This document shows positions 36,501 to 46,000 of a stretch of 64,000 nucleotides of DNA, piece after piece. The stretch comes from Bacteroidota bacterium. GTDB lineage: Bacteria > Bacteroidota > Bacteroidia > Bacteroidales > Lentimicrobiaceae. The notes beneath the pieces are model-generated. The model was not told the DNA's origin. It did no database searches and worked only from the letters and a program-made list of their open reading frames with translations. Each line of letters starts with the position of its first letter. The first letter of the stretch is position 1. Location of the stretch: the NCBI GenBank assembly GCA_023434665.1, contig JAEYSM010000065.1:9779-73778 (forward strand), written 5' to 3'. The translations under genes were made by a program, and so were the position numbers.

Positions 36501-37823
36501 CCATGGTTCATAGTAAGACGGGAACACTGATAAATCAAATCCTATCAGCAATTCATAATAGGAAAAGTTGAAAATTCCATCTCGCCCATTCAGGTAAGAA
36601 GGCACAAAAATAAGTTTTACCTTATCATCCACTTTGTTGCCCAGCCCTGCCATCACAGCCCTGTTAAGGATACTGTCATGGTCAGCATCGTAAAGTCCGT
36701 GGGTTAGGTATCTTCCTTCCACAGGACTGCTGTAATCGGAGTTATTAAGTCTTTCCACCAGTTTTTTGCTGACTCCTGACTGGTTTGCGGGGACAGTGAT
36801 GAAAGCAATTATTGTTCTTTTAAGCCCCGGATCTCTGTTCAATTCGGCAAGCGAATCAATAAAGACATCTATTCCTTTATTCCTGAACTCATACCTGCCG
36901 CTGTTAATTACCAGCAATGAATCATCGGGAAGTTCGGCATTAAACATTGCACTGGCCACCTGCATCAGTTTTGCACGGGCCATGTCGCGGCGGATATTGA
37001 ACTCCCCATCTATCGGGACAAAGCTGTCATCAAACCCGTTGGGTGTAATTACATCTGTTTCTCTTCCCAGAAAGTGATTGCATTCTCTTGCAGTGATTTC
37101 ACTCACTGTGGTAAAGGCATCACTCTGCTGTGCGGCTGCTTTTTCGAGCGAAAACTTTGAAACAATATCAAATCTGCGTGCAGTTGACTCAGGATTATAT
37201 GACTCCATTTCGCCATACAACGGGAGGTGGTTGCCTGCAATAGACCTTCCCAGTGCAGTGGCATGAGTAGTAAAAACACAACCGATCTGGGGCACATTAT
37301 CACGCAGATAAAGGACTCCCGTTCCCGACATCCATTCATGGAAATTGGCAATAATCCGTTCTTTGGAAGTCAGGTTGAACTCGTAAAAATTTTCAATAAC
37401 CTTACCTGCAGCATAACCGAATAAAGCAGGCTCGATATAATCCCATTGTCCGGAAATTGAATCCAGTTGATACTTTTCCCAGAAATTGGCAAAGATTTTA
37501 TCTTTTATCTGAAAGTACTGAGTAAACTCAACCAGGATAACAATGGGCTTACTCTTAATATTCCATCTTCCAATTCTTAATCTGATGCCAGATGCTTCAG
37601 CATGTTCACGCCATGACCTGTAAATATATTTATCTTCAAGAAAATCAGGATTGCTGTTTGTTTCTTTCCATACATCAGGTCCGATGAGGAGGTAATTATC
37701 TTCAAATTCACTTTGAATGCCCGGGGCTTTTGTTGAAATAACGGTATAAATTCCACCAACTTTATTGCAGATTTCCCAGCTTACTTCGAATAAGTAGTCA
37801 GGCCTTTTTATATTTTCATTCAT
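33567..37823 (-). CDS. Fused glycogen synthase (GT3-like) and alpha-glucan phosphorylase (GT35)
   Basis: A 1418-residue fusion. Residues ~1-545 form a glycogen synthase of the eukaryote-like GT3 type: DYLFEVSWEICNKVGGIYTV, FHEWMSGTGVLYLR, TTHATALGRS, and the C-terminal PSYYEPWGYTPLESIA. After a short linker, residues ~565-1418 form an alpha-glucan phosphorylase: LSRNLWWTWQPDAWELF, FSMEYGLHD, and GTSGEKAVMNGVVNFSVLDGWW with the PLP lysine near residue 1168. Synthesis uses NDP-glucose; phosphorolysis gives glucose-1-phosphate. One chain thus carries both opposing activities. Same operon as the GH57, GT4 and debranching genes. Confidence 0.92.
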   Translation of the reverse strand: MNENIKRPDYLFEVSWEICNKVGGIYTVISTKAPGIQSEFEDNYLLIGPDVWKETNSNPDFLEDKYIYRSWREHAEASGIRLRIGRWNIKSKPIVILVEFTQYFQIKDKIFANFWEKYQLDSISGQWDYIEPALFGYAAGKVIENFYEFNLTSKERIIANFHEWMSGTGVLYLRDNVPQIGCVFTTHATALGRSIAGNHLPLYGEMESYNPESTARRFDIVSKFSLEKAAAQQSDAFTTVSEITARECNHFLGRETDVITPNGFDDSFVPIDGEFNIRRDMARAKLMQVASAMFNAELPDDSLLVINSGRYEFRNKGIDVFIDSLAELNRDPGLKRTIIAFITVPANQSGVSKKLVERLNNSDYSSPVEGRYLTHGLYDADHDSILNRAVMAGLGNKVDDKVKLIFVPSYLNGRDGIFNFSYYELLIGFDLSVFPSYYEPWGYTPLESIAFRIPTITTTLAGFGAWIKERNENPEPGTWVISRAENNTSEVIGDIKKILLEFSKYDSMQVENARRKAFELSRTALWHELIKNYRKAYSIALEKADSREELYRDKRTPDMLMSFPVKRFQAPVWNKVLIKPGIPESFNGLKRLSRNLWWTWQPDAWELFSMIDPKRWESMNHNPMSLLESLSINQMQELEKNAEFNTKLDAVYGRFEKYMKQATGKPKKQVAYFSMEYGLHDTVQIFSGGLGILAGDYLKEASDSNVNMIGVGLLYRYGYFKQTLSAHGEQVNTYSPQKFTHMPLKPVRVANGEWLKVTVALPGRNLYAKVWKIDVGRIPLYLLDCDIEDNNEADRFVTHQLYGGDWDTRFKQELLLGVGGIRMIKALGITPDIYHCNEGHAAFIGIERLRLLVAEKRFSFDQALEIVRATQLFTTHTPVPAGHDAFSEDVLRTYIPHYAERLNISWNTFMNLGRFIENKGDEKFSMSVLAAKLSQEMNGVSLIHGRVSREMFTGMYEGFYPDELHIGHVTNGVHLPTWASPEWQNLYKQVFGDDFLEKQHEKDRWNKIYDVPDEIIWGLRQSHRKKLINYVRGRLSVDLKMRQENPKNIIRTLEKINDKALTIGFARRFATYKRAHLLFTNIERLERLVNNPQRPVQFLFAGKAHPADKAGQDLIKRIVEVSQMPQFFGKIIFVENYDMMLASRLVQGVDVWLNTPTRPLEASGTSGEKAVMNGVVNFSVLDGWWAEGYIPGAGWALSEERSYDNQQFQDELDAENIYNTFENEIVPAFYERNEKGVPEKWVQYVKNTIAKIAPEFTMRRMIDDYYNKYYNVLFERSSMMLANDYEKARQLAAWKRRILRGWDSVEVVSVSMPDSTKRPLRLGENFVAEIVLNVNELSPNDLGLEVLFGQKVNDEVKTIIDLEEMTLAGVDGNIVTYFIEIRTEQAGVYDFAFRLFPKHPLLPHRQDFNLVRWISNED

Positions 37824-37937
37824 AGTTTATTTTTAACAATGTTGTATCATGGGGTTGGTTTACAACCACATGCAGAAGGTATCAACTGAAATAATATCCT
37901 TATAAACAGATTATCCAATTAACTTCTTTTCAGCCGG

Positions 37938-39500
37938 CTAAAATAAATTAAAATACGATTGGAGCTTGGATGCTAATTTCCTTCTGTAATTGTCCACAGT
38001 AGATTTTCGGGGACGTTTAATCTCTTTGAGGAATCTTTCTAACTGATCCTTAGATGCTTCGGGCAATTTTTTCTTGAGATCACTTATTTTCTCCTCCGCT
38101 TTATCATAAATAGAATAAGCAAGTTCTTTAATATCTATTTTCTCAAGTGCCTTCTTCAGGTCCTTTTTTGAAAGAGAGAATAGTACTTCAATTTCCTCTT
38201 GTTCTGATTTGCCGACAGTTGCTTCGGAAATCAAAGCCTTACCTGTCACATTATTCACCGGCTCTGTAGTCGCATATTCTTCTTCATGTGCATATCCATG
38301 GATCATTTCAGCAGCAGGACAAATTTCCTCCAGTCTTGTCATGAAATCACTCAGGATATTCATATAATTTATAAATGCCTCGTAAGGAGTAGTGTAAGGA
38401 TTGAAGTATTTATGCACAGTTCCGTCCGAAAACCACTTAGTGCACATATAATAGAAGTGGTCGGATGTCTGCAGGTACAGATAATCACGCTTTATATCCT
38501 GATCGTTGCAATTTCTCACCCTTTCGCGCATGTCATACAACAGATCAAAAGCCTCATCCTGCATTTCATTGCCCAGCCAGGCAGTCAGGTCTCTTTCCTC
38601 ATCAGCCCAGGAAATCGGCGTTGGAACAGATACTGCAGCAATGGGTTGAAGTTCTTCGGCAAGCTCAGCAGGTGTCTTAAAGTTAAAGTTTGTTTTCGAA
38701 AACACTTGTTTAGGAAGTGCTTTCATAAAATCAAAAATACCTGTCTCTGCCCATTGATGTTCACCAAAAGTTTCATAATCAATGAAAAGATTCACCACAT
38801 GCTGATTTTGGTATGTATTAATCCATTTGGTAAACTTTTCTGCTGTCAGAGGCCATTCAATCCATGACTGGTTTGAGAATCTGAATGCAATATCATCGCT
38901 TAGTTGAAAATTTCTTAGCAGCAATTTCAGTTTAGGAACAATAGAATTGCAGTACATAAAGTTAGGGCTCTTCCATCCGAGAATATGTTTGGCTCCTTCG
39001 GTAAGCATAATATTGAACCCCAGATTGTTTACCATTTCGCCAATAGAATCTGAATAAATCAGCTCTGTATTTCTGAAGGAAGTCGGGCGTTTGCCGAAAA
39101 GCTCTTCCATTGTATCGGCGTGTTTCTGGACCTGCCATATAAATTCCTCAGGGTCTTTAAGAGAGACCAGTGAATGGGCGTAGGTTTCGGCGATAAATTC
39201 AACATTACCGGTTTTTGCCAGTTCCTGAAAGCTGGTAATGACTTCAGGAGTGTACTGTTTAAATTGCTCAATGGCAATACCCGAAATGGAGAAACTAACT
39301 TTAAAAGCTGCCCCGTACTCTTTAATAAGTTCCAGCAAAAGCCGGTTCATGGGAAGATACGACCGTTCGGCTACCCTCTTTATAATCTTCCGGTTTGTGT
39401 ACTCATCGTAATAGTCATGGTTGCTTCCAATGTCAAAAAACCTGTACGTCCTGAGTCTGTATGGCTGATGAATTTGAAAATAAAGGCAAATGGATCTCAT
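37938..39500 (-). CDS. Glycoside hydrolase family 57 (alpha-amylase/glucanotransferase-like)
   Basis: About 520 residues. The family-57 motifs are readable: the N-terminal IHQPYR, the catalytic nucleophile Glu in RNTELIYSD, and the acid/base Asp in IDYETFGEHQ. A helical, Lys/Glu-rich C-terminal region (last ~110 residues) looks like a separate structural module. GH57 enzymes hydrolyse or transfer alpha-1,4-glucans, and some branch them. I chose the ATG at 39500 (MRSICLYFQIHQPYR): the longer ORF would overlap the upstream GT4 gene by 50 bp. It is the third gene of the glycogen operon. Confidence 0.9.
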   Translation of the reverse strand: MRSICLYFQIHQPYRLRTYRFFDIGSNHDYYDEYTNRKIIKRVAERSYLPMNRLLLELIKEYGAAFKVSFSISGIAIEQFKQYTPEVITSFQELAKTGNVEFIAETYAHSLVSLKDPEEFIWQVQKHADTMEELFGKRPTSFRNTELIYSDSIGEMVNNLGFNIMLTEGAKHILGWKSPNFMYCNSIVPKLKLLLRNFQLSDDIAFRFSNQSWIEWPLTAEKFTKWINTYQNQHVVNLFIDYETFGEHQWAETGIFDFMKALPKQVFSKTNFNFKTPAELAEELQPIAAVSVPTPISWADEERDLTAWLGNEMQDEAFDLLYDMRERVRNCNDQDIKRDYLYLQTSDHFYYMCTKWFSDGTVHKYFNPYTTPYEAFINYMNILSDFMTRLEEICPAAEMIHGYAHEEEYATTEPVNNVTGKALISEATVGKSEQEEIEVLFSLSKKDLKKALEKIDIKELAYSIYDKAEEKISDLKKKLPEASKDQLERFLKEIKRPRKSTVDNYRRKLASKLQSYFNLF

Positions 39501-39528
39501 AATGTCTTTGTTTAATATTTTCGGAATA

Positions 39529-40815
39529 TCAGGCTTGATATATCTGTTGATAAATTGTTTTGATATGACGTGCTGCATTTTCCCACTTCAGATTATCAAC
39601 CTCAGTTGCACCATGTGTTGAAAATGCTTTCGATAAACTCTTATAATGTAGCAATGCGTAAATGGCATCTGCCATAGCGTCAACATCCCAAAAATCGACC
39701 TTCAGGGCATGTTTAAGGACTTCAGCAACACCCGATTGTTTTGAAATAACTACCGGCACATTCGAACGCATGGCTTCGAGAGGCGATATACCAAAAGGTT
39801 CTGAAACCGAAGGCATTACATATACATCACTTAATGCAAACATCCTGTCGACATTCTCACCTTTCAGGAAACCTGTAAAATGAAATCTCGATGACATCCT
39901 TAGCCTGGCCACATGTCTTATCATCTTCTCCAGCAAGTCACCTGTGCCTGCCATGACGAACCTTACATTTTTATCGCGCTGATACACTTTGTATGCCGCT
40001 TCAATAAAATATTCAGGACCTTTCTGGAAAGTTACCCTTCCCAGAAAAGTAACTATCTTTTCCTGAACATTTCGCTGGTAAGCCTGAAACTCTTCCCTGT
40101 CAGTAGGTTCCACTGCATTATGAACGGTATATACTTTTGCAGGATCGATTCCATAGCGTTCAATGACAATGTTACGGGTAAGATTGCTCACCGCTATCAC
40201 ACGGTCAGCTGCCTCCATTCCACTACGTTCTATCTCATAAACCTGGGTATTTATATTCTCGCCCGAACGGTCAAACTCAGTAGCATGCATATGCACAACA
40301 AGTGGTTTTCCGCTTGCCTTTTTTGCAGCAACACCAGCGGCATAGGTTAGCCAATCGTGAGCATGTATAAGGTCGAACTGCGATTGAGTGGCAATCTGAG
40401 CACCAACAAGGGCATACCTTGAAACTTCTTCCAGAAGGTTAGCACCATATTTACCCGAAAAGCTGTAACGGGCATTGAATATCGAATTTTCACTCAGTGC
40501 TTCCTGTGCCTGCATCTTTTCAACTACATATTCAAAGGCCAGTGGGTCGACATAAGGAACCAGCAGTGAATTAACTTCAAGATATGTGATTTTCTTCCAG
40601 AATTCCTGGTTTTTCCTCAATTTGATGTCAACACTCACATCACTTGCATTGACCAGTCTCACGGCTTCCTGACTTTCATCACCGTAAGCTTTGGGCACAA
40701 CGAATATCACTTCCACATTATTCTTCATAAGGCCTTTGGTCATCCCATAACAGGCTGTTCCCAGGCCTCCTGTTATATGCGGAGGAAACTCCCATCCAAA
40801 CATTAAAACTCGCAT
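39529..40815 (-). CDS. Glycosyltransferase family 4 (glycogen synthase-like)
   Basis: A 428-residue GT-B glycosyltransferase. The N-terminal domain starts MRVLMFGWEFPPHITGGLG (UDP/ADP-glucose synthase-like glycine loop) and includes LIHAHDWLTYAAG. The C-terminal domain has VTFLGRVTFQKGPEYFIEA and the retaining-GT Glu motif SEPFGISPLEAM. Such genes next to GH57 and debranching genes are regarded as glucan synthases, using an activated glucose donor. It overlaps nothing: 28 bp to GH57 and 25 bp from the debranching gene. Confidence 0.9.
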   Translation of the reverse strand: MRVLMFGWEFPPHITGGLGTACYGMTKGLMKNNVEVIFVVPKAYGDESQEAVRLVNASDVSVDIKLRKNQEFWKKITYLEVNSLLVPYVDPLAFEYVVEKMQAQEALSENSIFNARYSFSGKYGANLLEEVSRYALVGAQIATQSQFDLIHAHDWLTYAAGVAAKKASGKPLVVHMHATEFDRSGENINTQVYEIERSGMEAADRVIAVSNLTRNIVIERYGIDPAKVYTVHNAVEPTDREEFQAYQRNVQEKIVTFLGRVTFQKGPEYFIEAAYKVYQRDKNVRFVMAGTGDLLEKMIRHVARLRMSSRFHFTGFLKGENVDRMFALSDVYVMPSVSEPFGISPLEAMRSNVPVVISKQSGVAEVLKHALKVDFWDVDAMADAIYALLHYKSLSKAFSTHGATEVDNLKWENAARHIKTIYQQIYQA

Positions 40816-40840
40816 CCTCTATCAGTATTTATAACAAGTA

Positions 40841-42802
40841 CTATTTTGACGAATCTCTGACTGAATAATCTTTAATCATCCTGTTTATCCGGAGCAATTC
40901 AGCCACACTCCATGCCTGCGAGAAAGCGCCTGCTCCTTCATGTGGCGGATCGCCATCGTAAACTTCCGAAATTGTACCTATCCCATGCTCTGTCATTTCC
41001 TTTTCAAAACCATAATACAATTCTTTAGCCATCTTAATGGCAGCCTGCTGGTGAATGGCAAGATATCCTTCAATAAAATGCCCGAGCAGCCAGGGATGCA
41101 CAGTCCCCTGATGGTAGGCATGGTCTCTTGCAGACTGATTGCCATGATATCTTCCTTTATAAAGCACATTCTTGGGTGCAAGAGACCTGATGCCACGTGA
41201 TGTGAGCAGCTCCGACCTGACTCTTTCGAGCACGCTGTTGCGCATTTCTTCAGGCAAAGGCGTATAAGGAAGTGATGTGGCAAATATCTGATTGGGTCTT
41301 ACCGAAAAGTCCTTATAATCGCCGTTCACGTAATCCGCAAGGTATCCCCTCTTTTCATCCCAGAAATGGTTAATGAATGACTGTGGGAATGCTTCAGCCG
41401 TTTGCTGCCAGTCGCGAACAAAATCATGGTCACCGGCTTCAGAAGCCAGCTGCATGGCAAACAGCAGGGCATTATACCACAGACTATTAATCTCCACACA
41501 ATATCCGGTACGAGGAGTTACAGGTTTACCGTCAACTACAGCATCCATCCATGTTACGGCAAATCCGGGTTCTCCGCTGTAGATCAGATGATTATCATGT
41601 AATTTGATATTATATGAAGTTCCTTCCCTGTATCCGTAAAGAATCTGCTTCATATACCTGCCATATTCTTTCCACAACTTGCCGGTGGTATTTGTGTACA
41701 TTCCATACTGCTGCAAAGCCCAGAAAAACCACAAAGGTGTATCGGCTGAGTTATAAATTGCCCGGTCACCTAATCCCATGTTGGGAAACAACGGACCTTT
41801 CAGATCCTGCAGCATCGAATCGATAATTGCTTTGGCAGTTTTAAATTCTCCGGTGACAAGCGTGAGACCCGGCAAAGCAACAAAGGTGTCACGTCCCCAC
41901 CTTCCGAACCATGGGTACCCGGCAATAACCTGTGTTTTCTTACCTTTTTTTACGATAAACTGTTGCGCCGCATTCAAGAGACAGTTTTCAAAACTGTCAC
42001 GTGGAATTCTATTTTTCTGTTCGGAGGCAAATGCACGGCTTAAAGAGGCAGGATTTACTGATTCAACCCCTACAGCAAAATAAATACTTTCCCCCTTTTT
42101 TATCGGGAGTTCAAAGTATCCTGGGACATAAAGGTCCTCCAGACAATCGTAACCCCTCATTTTCTCTTTAATGTATTCAATGTTATAGTACCAGTCAGGC
42201 ACATGTACATAATCAACCATCTTCGAAAACTGCATGTGTAGGTACGAATAGCCTCTGTACATTCTCAGTTTTATACCATTTTCAATGGGTTCATAGCTTG
42301 TGTCGGCATCATAATTCGAGCGGGTGAGTGAGTGAATATTCCTGAATGCCAGAAAGGGCTTGAATCTTAATCTGGTGGGTGATGTGGCATCTACCAGCGT
42401 ATATTTGATAATTACCCGGCCATCCTTGTGCGAAAAAATAATTTCTTTGGTAAGCTCCACACCCCCCACATGGTACGTAAGTTTTGGGATAGGATCGGAT
42501 GTAAAATCCTTTAGATACTTATGCCCTTTCGGTGAAAAAACTTCTCCCTGGTATTTATGTATTGCAAGGTTGAATTCGGCATTGTGCTGAATAATGGTCT
42601 CATCAAATGAAGACAAAAGAACATGGTTACCCTCGTCAATGGCAGGCTGGGGCATAACCAGTAACCCATGATATTTCCGGGTATTGCAATTTATTATGGT
42701 ACTGCTGCAATAAGCGCCCTCCCGGCTTGTTCTTAAAAGTTCTTTGGTCAGACTATATTCCAGATTTACTAACTGGTTCTTTTCGAAAGTGATGTAATCC
42801 AT
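40841..42802 (-). CDS. Amylo-alpha-1,6-glucosidase (glycogen debranching enzyme, GDE-type)
   Basis: A 653-residue debranching enzyme, first gene of the glycogen operon. The N-terminal GDE_N-like domain includes NTRKYHGLLV; the (alpha/alpha)6 catalytic domain carries WFGRWGRDTFVALPGL, YNSADTPLWFFWALQQY, NSLWYNALLF and DHAYHQGTVHPWLLG. It removes alpha-1,6-linked glucose at branch points after phosphorolysis. Start: ATG at 42802 (MDYITFEKNQL), because a TAATTTTG promoter box at 42830-42837 would overlap the alternative ATG at 42832. Confidence 0.92.
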   Translation of the reverse strand: MDYITFEKNQLVNLEYSLTKELLRTSREGAYCSSTIINCNTRKYHGLLVMPQPAIDEGNHVLLSSFDETIIQHNAEFNLAIHKYQGEVFSPKGHKYLKDFTSDPIPKLTYHVGGVELTKEIIFSHKDGRVIIKYTLVDATSPTRLRFKPFLAFRNIHSLTRSNYDADTSYEPIENGIKLRMYRGYSYLHMQFSKMVDYVHVPDWYYNIEYIKEKMRGYDCLEDLYVPGYFELPIKKGESIYFAVGVESVNPASLSRAFASEQKNRIPRDSFENCLLNAAQQFIVKKGKKTQVIAGYPWFGRWGRDTFVALPGLTLVTGEFKTAKAIIDSMLQDLKGPLFPNMGLGDRAIYNSADTPLWFFWALQQYGMYTNTTGKLWKEYGRYMKQILYGYREGTSYNIKLHDNHLIYSGEPGFAVTWMDAVVDGKPVTPRTGYCVEINSLWYNALLFAMQLASEAGDHDFVRDWQQTAEAFPQSFINHFWDEKRGYLADYVNGDYKDFSVRPNQIFATSLPYTPLPEEMRNSVLERVRSELLTSRGIRSLAPKNVLYKGRYHGNQSARDHAYHQGTVHPWLLGHFIEGYLAIHQQAAIKMAKELYYGFEKEMTEHGIGTISEVYDGDPPHEGAGAFSQAWSVAELLRINRMIKDYSVRDSSK

Positions 42803-42829
42803 AATGGCTACTTTGGCAATGACATAAGA

Positions 42830-42851
42830 CAAAATTACTTATGCAAAGATA
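42830..42851 (-). promoter_or_regulatory. Candidate promoter(s) of the glycogen operon
   Basis: Two exact TAnnTTTG matches on the minus strand, TAATTTTG (42830-42837) and TATCTTTG (42844-42851), just upstream of the debranching-enzyme ATG. Neither has a TTG at ideal spacing. Confidence 0.4.
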
Positions 42852-43037
42852 TATAATATTTATGCGAGAAAACCCAATAATTATCCCCTTAGTTTAATGG
42901 CCGCTGTAGAACAATGAACTGAATGAAATGTTTAGTTACCTGCCACTCTACGACCACTACTTTCCTATTAAGGAAAATTAACCTTTTTTCTTCAATTATT
43001 GTTTGAGAAAATCAAGAAAACCACGAATAAAAATATA

Positions 43038-45845
43038 ATGAAAGATTTAAAATTTATAAAAAATCAAATTTCTACCCCTATGGGTAAGTTCGCATACTAT
43101 GATTTAAATGAACTAATTAATTCAGGAATCGATGTAGAAACTTTACCTTTTTCCATTAGGGTACTAATTGAAAATGTTATAAGGAATCAAAACGGAACAA
43201 CCTTTACAGAGGCACATCTCGAAACCATCCTAAAATGGAGCCCCAAACCTTCAAGTCTCGACATTCCCTTTTTGCCTGCAAGGGTCCTTATGCAGGACTT
43301 TACAGGTGTTCCGGCAGTAGTGGATATTGCCTCTATCAGGTCGGAAGTTGACCGTAAAAACAAGAATGCGGCACTCATAAATCCCCAGGTACCTGTTGAC
43401 CTTGTAATCGACCACTCGGTGCAGGTGGATTACTACGGATCAAAATACGCCCATAACAGGAACGTTGGACTTGAATATGAAAGGAACCATGAGAGATATT
43501 CCCTGCTGAAATGGGCGAATATGTCACTTGACAATTTTAATGTACTACCTCCGGGAATGGGCATCTGTCACCAGGTCAATCTTGAATACCTGGCAAAGGT
43601 AGCCACTTATCGTGACGGAGTTATTTTTCCCGATACCCTGGTAGGAACCGACTCACATACGCCGATGGTTAATGGCATCGGTGTTGTCGGCTGGGGTGTT
43701 GGAGGTATTGAGGCTGAGGCTGTCATGCTCGGGCAACCCGTTTATTTCATGCTGCCCGAAGTAATCGGACTGAAGCTGACGGGCCGCATGCGCGAAGGGA
43801 CAACAGCAACCGACCTTGTGCTGTCAGTGGCGCATTTACTGCGCAAGAAGGGAGTGGTCGGAAAATTTGTAGAAGTATTTGGCGAAGGTCTTAACAAACT
43901 CTCAGTTCCCGATCGTGCAACCATTGCCAATATGTCGCCTGAGTTTGGCTGTACCATCACCTATTTCCCTCCTGATGAGAAAACACTTGATTATCTTGAG
44001 AATACAGGGCGGAGCAAGGACCATATAGCCACAGTTGAAAAGTATTTGAAAACAAACCTCCTGTGGAGAACCAATGAGGACAGAATCAAGTTCACGGATG
44101 TTGTTGAACTTAATATGGATGAGGTTGTACCCTCACTGGCAGGTCCCAAGCGTCCTCAGGATAAAATATCACTTACCTCTATGAAAGATAGTTTTATCGA
44201 TCTGCTGCGCCTTGGCTATGCAAGGAAATACATTAATGTGGACGAGAGAGATGAAGGAAGATGGCTCAGTGAAGGAGGAAGTGTTGAAGATAAGGTAACC
44301 GAAGAACACAGTGAAGAAGAAGAAATTAAAAAACAAAAAGTAGAACAGGCGGGCATTGAAATAGGTGATCAACGTGATTACGAAGGGCTTAAAAGCGTAA
44401 AAATCAAAGTCGGCAATACCAGATATCTCCTTAGTGACGGACATCTTGTAATAGCTGCCATTACCAGTTGCACCAATACATCTAATCCCGACGTAATGAT
44501 CGGGGCCGGATTGGTTGCCAAGAAAGCCATTGAGCGCGGCCTTGATTCCAAACCATGGGTCAAGACCAGTCTTGCTCCAGGTTCACGGGTCGTTACCGAT
44601 TATCTCGAAAAAGCCAATCTGATTCCTTATCTCGAAGGTCTCGGATTTCATGTGGTGGGATATGGTTGTACAACCTGTATAGGTAACAGTGGTCCGTTGC
44701 CGGCACACATTACAAAGGCAATTACCGATAATGAACTGGTGGTTTCGTCTATTCTTTCAGGAAACCGGAACTTCGAAGCCCGTATCCATCCGCTGGTCAA
44801 AATGAACTTTCTTACTTCTCCCCTTCTGGTTGTTGCTTATGCCATAGCAGGACGGATTGACATCGATCTGTATGAAGAACCCCTGGGATATGACCCTAAC
44901 CTTGAACCTGTGTACCTTAAAGATATCTGGCCAACAACCGAAGAAATAAGGGATGTAATGAGCAAAGTACTAACATCAGAAGATTACAACTCGAGTTATA
45001 ACAATGTTTTCGATGGTGATGAGCAATGGAACCTGTTAGAAACCACAAAGAGCAATGTATACGTATGGGATAAAGAATCCACGTATGTGAAAGAAGCACC
45101 GTTCTTTAAAAACTTTCCTTCTGAGCCCAAACCTATTCAGGATATTAAAGGTGCCCGGGTACTCCTCCATCTGGGTGATTCAGTAACCACCGACCACATA
45201 TCCCCGGCTGGAAACATCCAGGAAGATTCGCCTGCAGGCAAATACCTTAAAGCGCTTGGATTTTCAAGAAAGGATTTCAACTCTTATGGCGCACGCAGGG
45301 GAAATCACGAAGTAATGATCAGGGGAACCTTTGCCAACGTGAGAATCAAAAATCAACTGGTGCCTTACGAAGGCGGCTGGACTGTTCACCATGAATCAGG
45401 TGACCTTATGAGCATTTACGATGCAGGTATGCGATATCAGGCAGAGAAAACACCACTTATCGTCCTCGCAGGTAAAGAATATGGCAGCGGATCTTCGCGC
45501 GACTGGGCAGCCAAAGGCACTATCCTTCTGGGTATAAAAGCAGTAATTGCTGAGAGTTACGAAAGAATCCACAGGAGTAACCTCGTGGGTATGGGTGTGC
45601 TGCCATTGCAGTTCCTCCCCGGAGAAAACACCAGCAGCCTCGGTCTGAAAGGGAATGAGATATATGAAATAACAGGACTTACTGAAATAGAACCAACCAA
45701 AACTCTGACAGTTAATGCAGTAGATAAAGATGGGAACTTAACCATGTTCAAAGTGATAGCCCGGCTGGATTCTCCTACTGAAATTGCATATTATCAGAAC
45801 GGAGGCATACTGCACTATGTGCTAAGGAGGTTCCTTAAAAGCTGA
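43038..45845 (+). CDS. acnA: Aconitate hydratase (AcnA/IRP type)
   Basis: A 935-residue aconitase, isomerising citrate to isocitrate with a [4Fe-4S] cluster. Cluster ligands: Cys in TSCTNTSNPDVM and the pair in GYGCTTCIGNSG. Substrate motifs include GTDSHTPMVNGIGVVGWGVGG and, in the swivelling domain, GKEYGSGSSRDWAAKG. Between domains there is a Glu/Lys-rich insert (VTEEHSEEEEIKKQKVEQ). The start is ATG 43038, since the ORF's upstream TTG lacks support. Divergent from the glycogen operon; with sucD nearby it represents TCA-cycle genes. Confidence 0.96.
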   Translation: MKDLKFIKNQISTPMGKFAYYDLNELINSGIDVETLPFSIRVLIENVIRNQNGTTFTEAHLETILKWSPKPSSLDIPFLPARVLMQDFTGVPAVVDIASIRSEVDRKNKNAALINPQVPVDLVIDHSVQVDYYGSKYAHNRNVGLEYERNHERYSLLKWANMSLDNFNVLPPGMGICHQVNLEYLAKVATYRDGVIFPDTLVGTDSHTPMVNGIGVVGWGVGGIEAEAVMLGQPVYFMLPEVIGLKLTGRMREGTTATDLVLSVAHLLRKKGVVGKFVEVFGEGLNKLSVPDRATIANMSPEFGCTITYFPPDEKTLDYLENTGRSKDHIATVEKYLKTNLLWRTNEDRIKFTDVVELNMDEVVPSLAGPKRPQDKISLTSMKDSFIDLLRLGYARKYINVDERDEGRWLSEGGSVEDKVTEEHSEEEEIKKQKVEQAGIEIGDQRDYEGLKSVKIKVGNTRYLLSDGHLVIAAITSCTNTSNPDVMIGAGLVAKKAIERGLDSKPWVKTSLAPGSRVVTDYLEKANLIPYLEGLGFHVVGYGCTTCIGNSGPLPAHITKAITDNELVVSSILSGNRNFEARIHPLVKMNFLTSPLLVVAYAIAGRIDIDLYEEPLGYDPNLEPVYLKDIWPTTEEIRDVMSKVLTSEDYNSSYNNVFDGDEQWNLLETTKSNVYVWDKESTYVKEAPFFKNFPSEPKPIQDIKGARVLLHLGDSVTTDHISPAGNIQEDSPAGKYLKALGFSRKDFNSYGARRGNHEVMIRGTFANVRIKNQLVPYEGGWTVHHESGDLMSIYDAGMRYQAEKTPLIVLAGKEYGSGSSRDWAAKGTILLGIKAVIAESYERIHRSNLVGMGVLPLQFLPGENTSSLGLKGNEIYEITGLTEIEPTKTLTVNAVDKDGNLTMFKVIARLDSPTEIAYYQNGGILHYVLRRFLKS

Positions 45846-46000
45846 GAAATAGCCAGAGGAGATTAGTAATAAGTCTGTTTCCGGGCCAATACTCAGGTAA
45901 CATTTGTATATTTGCGACCTTTATAAGAAAGCATTGCAACTTACACGCAATATTTCAGGAAGTTCAACGCTTAGTATCTGTGATTATTTACAAGTCAACA

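Noticed and set aside
42852..43037. tRNA-like sequence between the glycogen operon and acnA
   Set aside because: Short stretch reminiscent of a D-arm, but no acceptor stem or T-arm.
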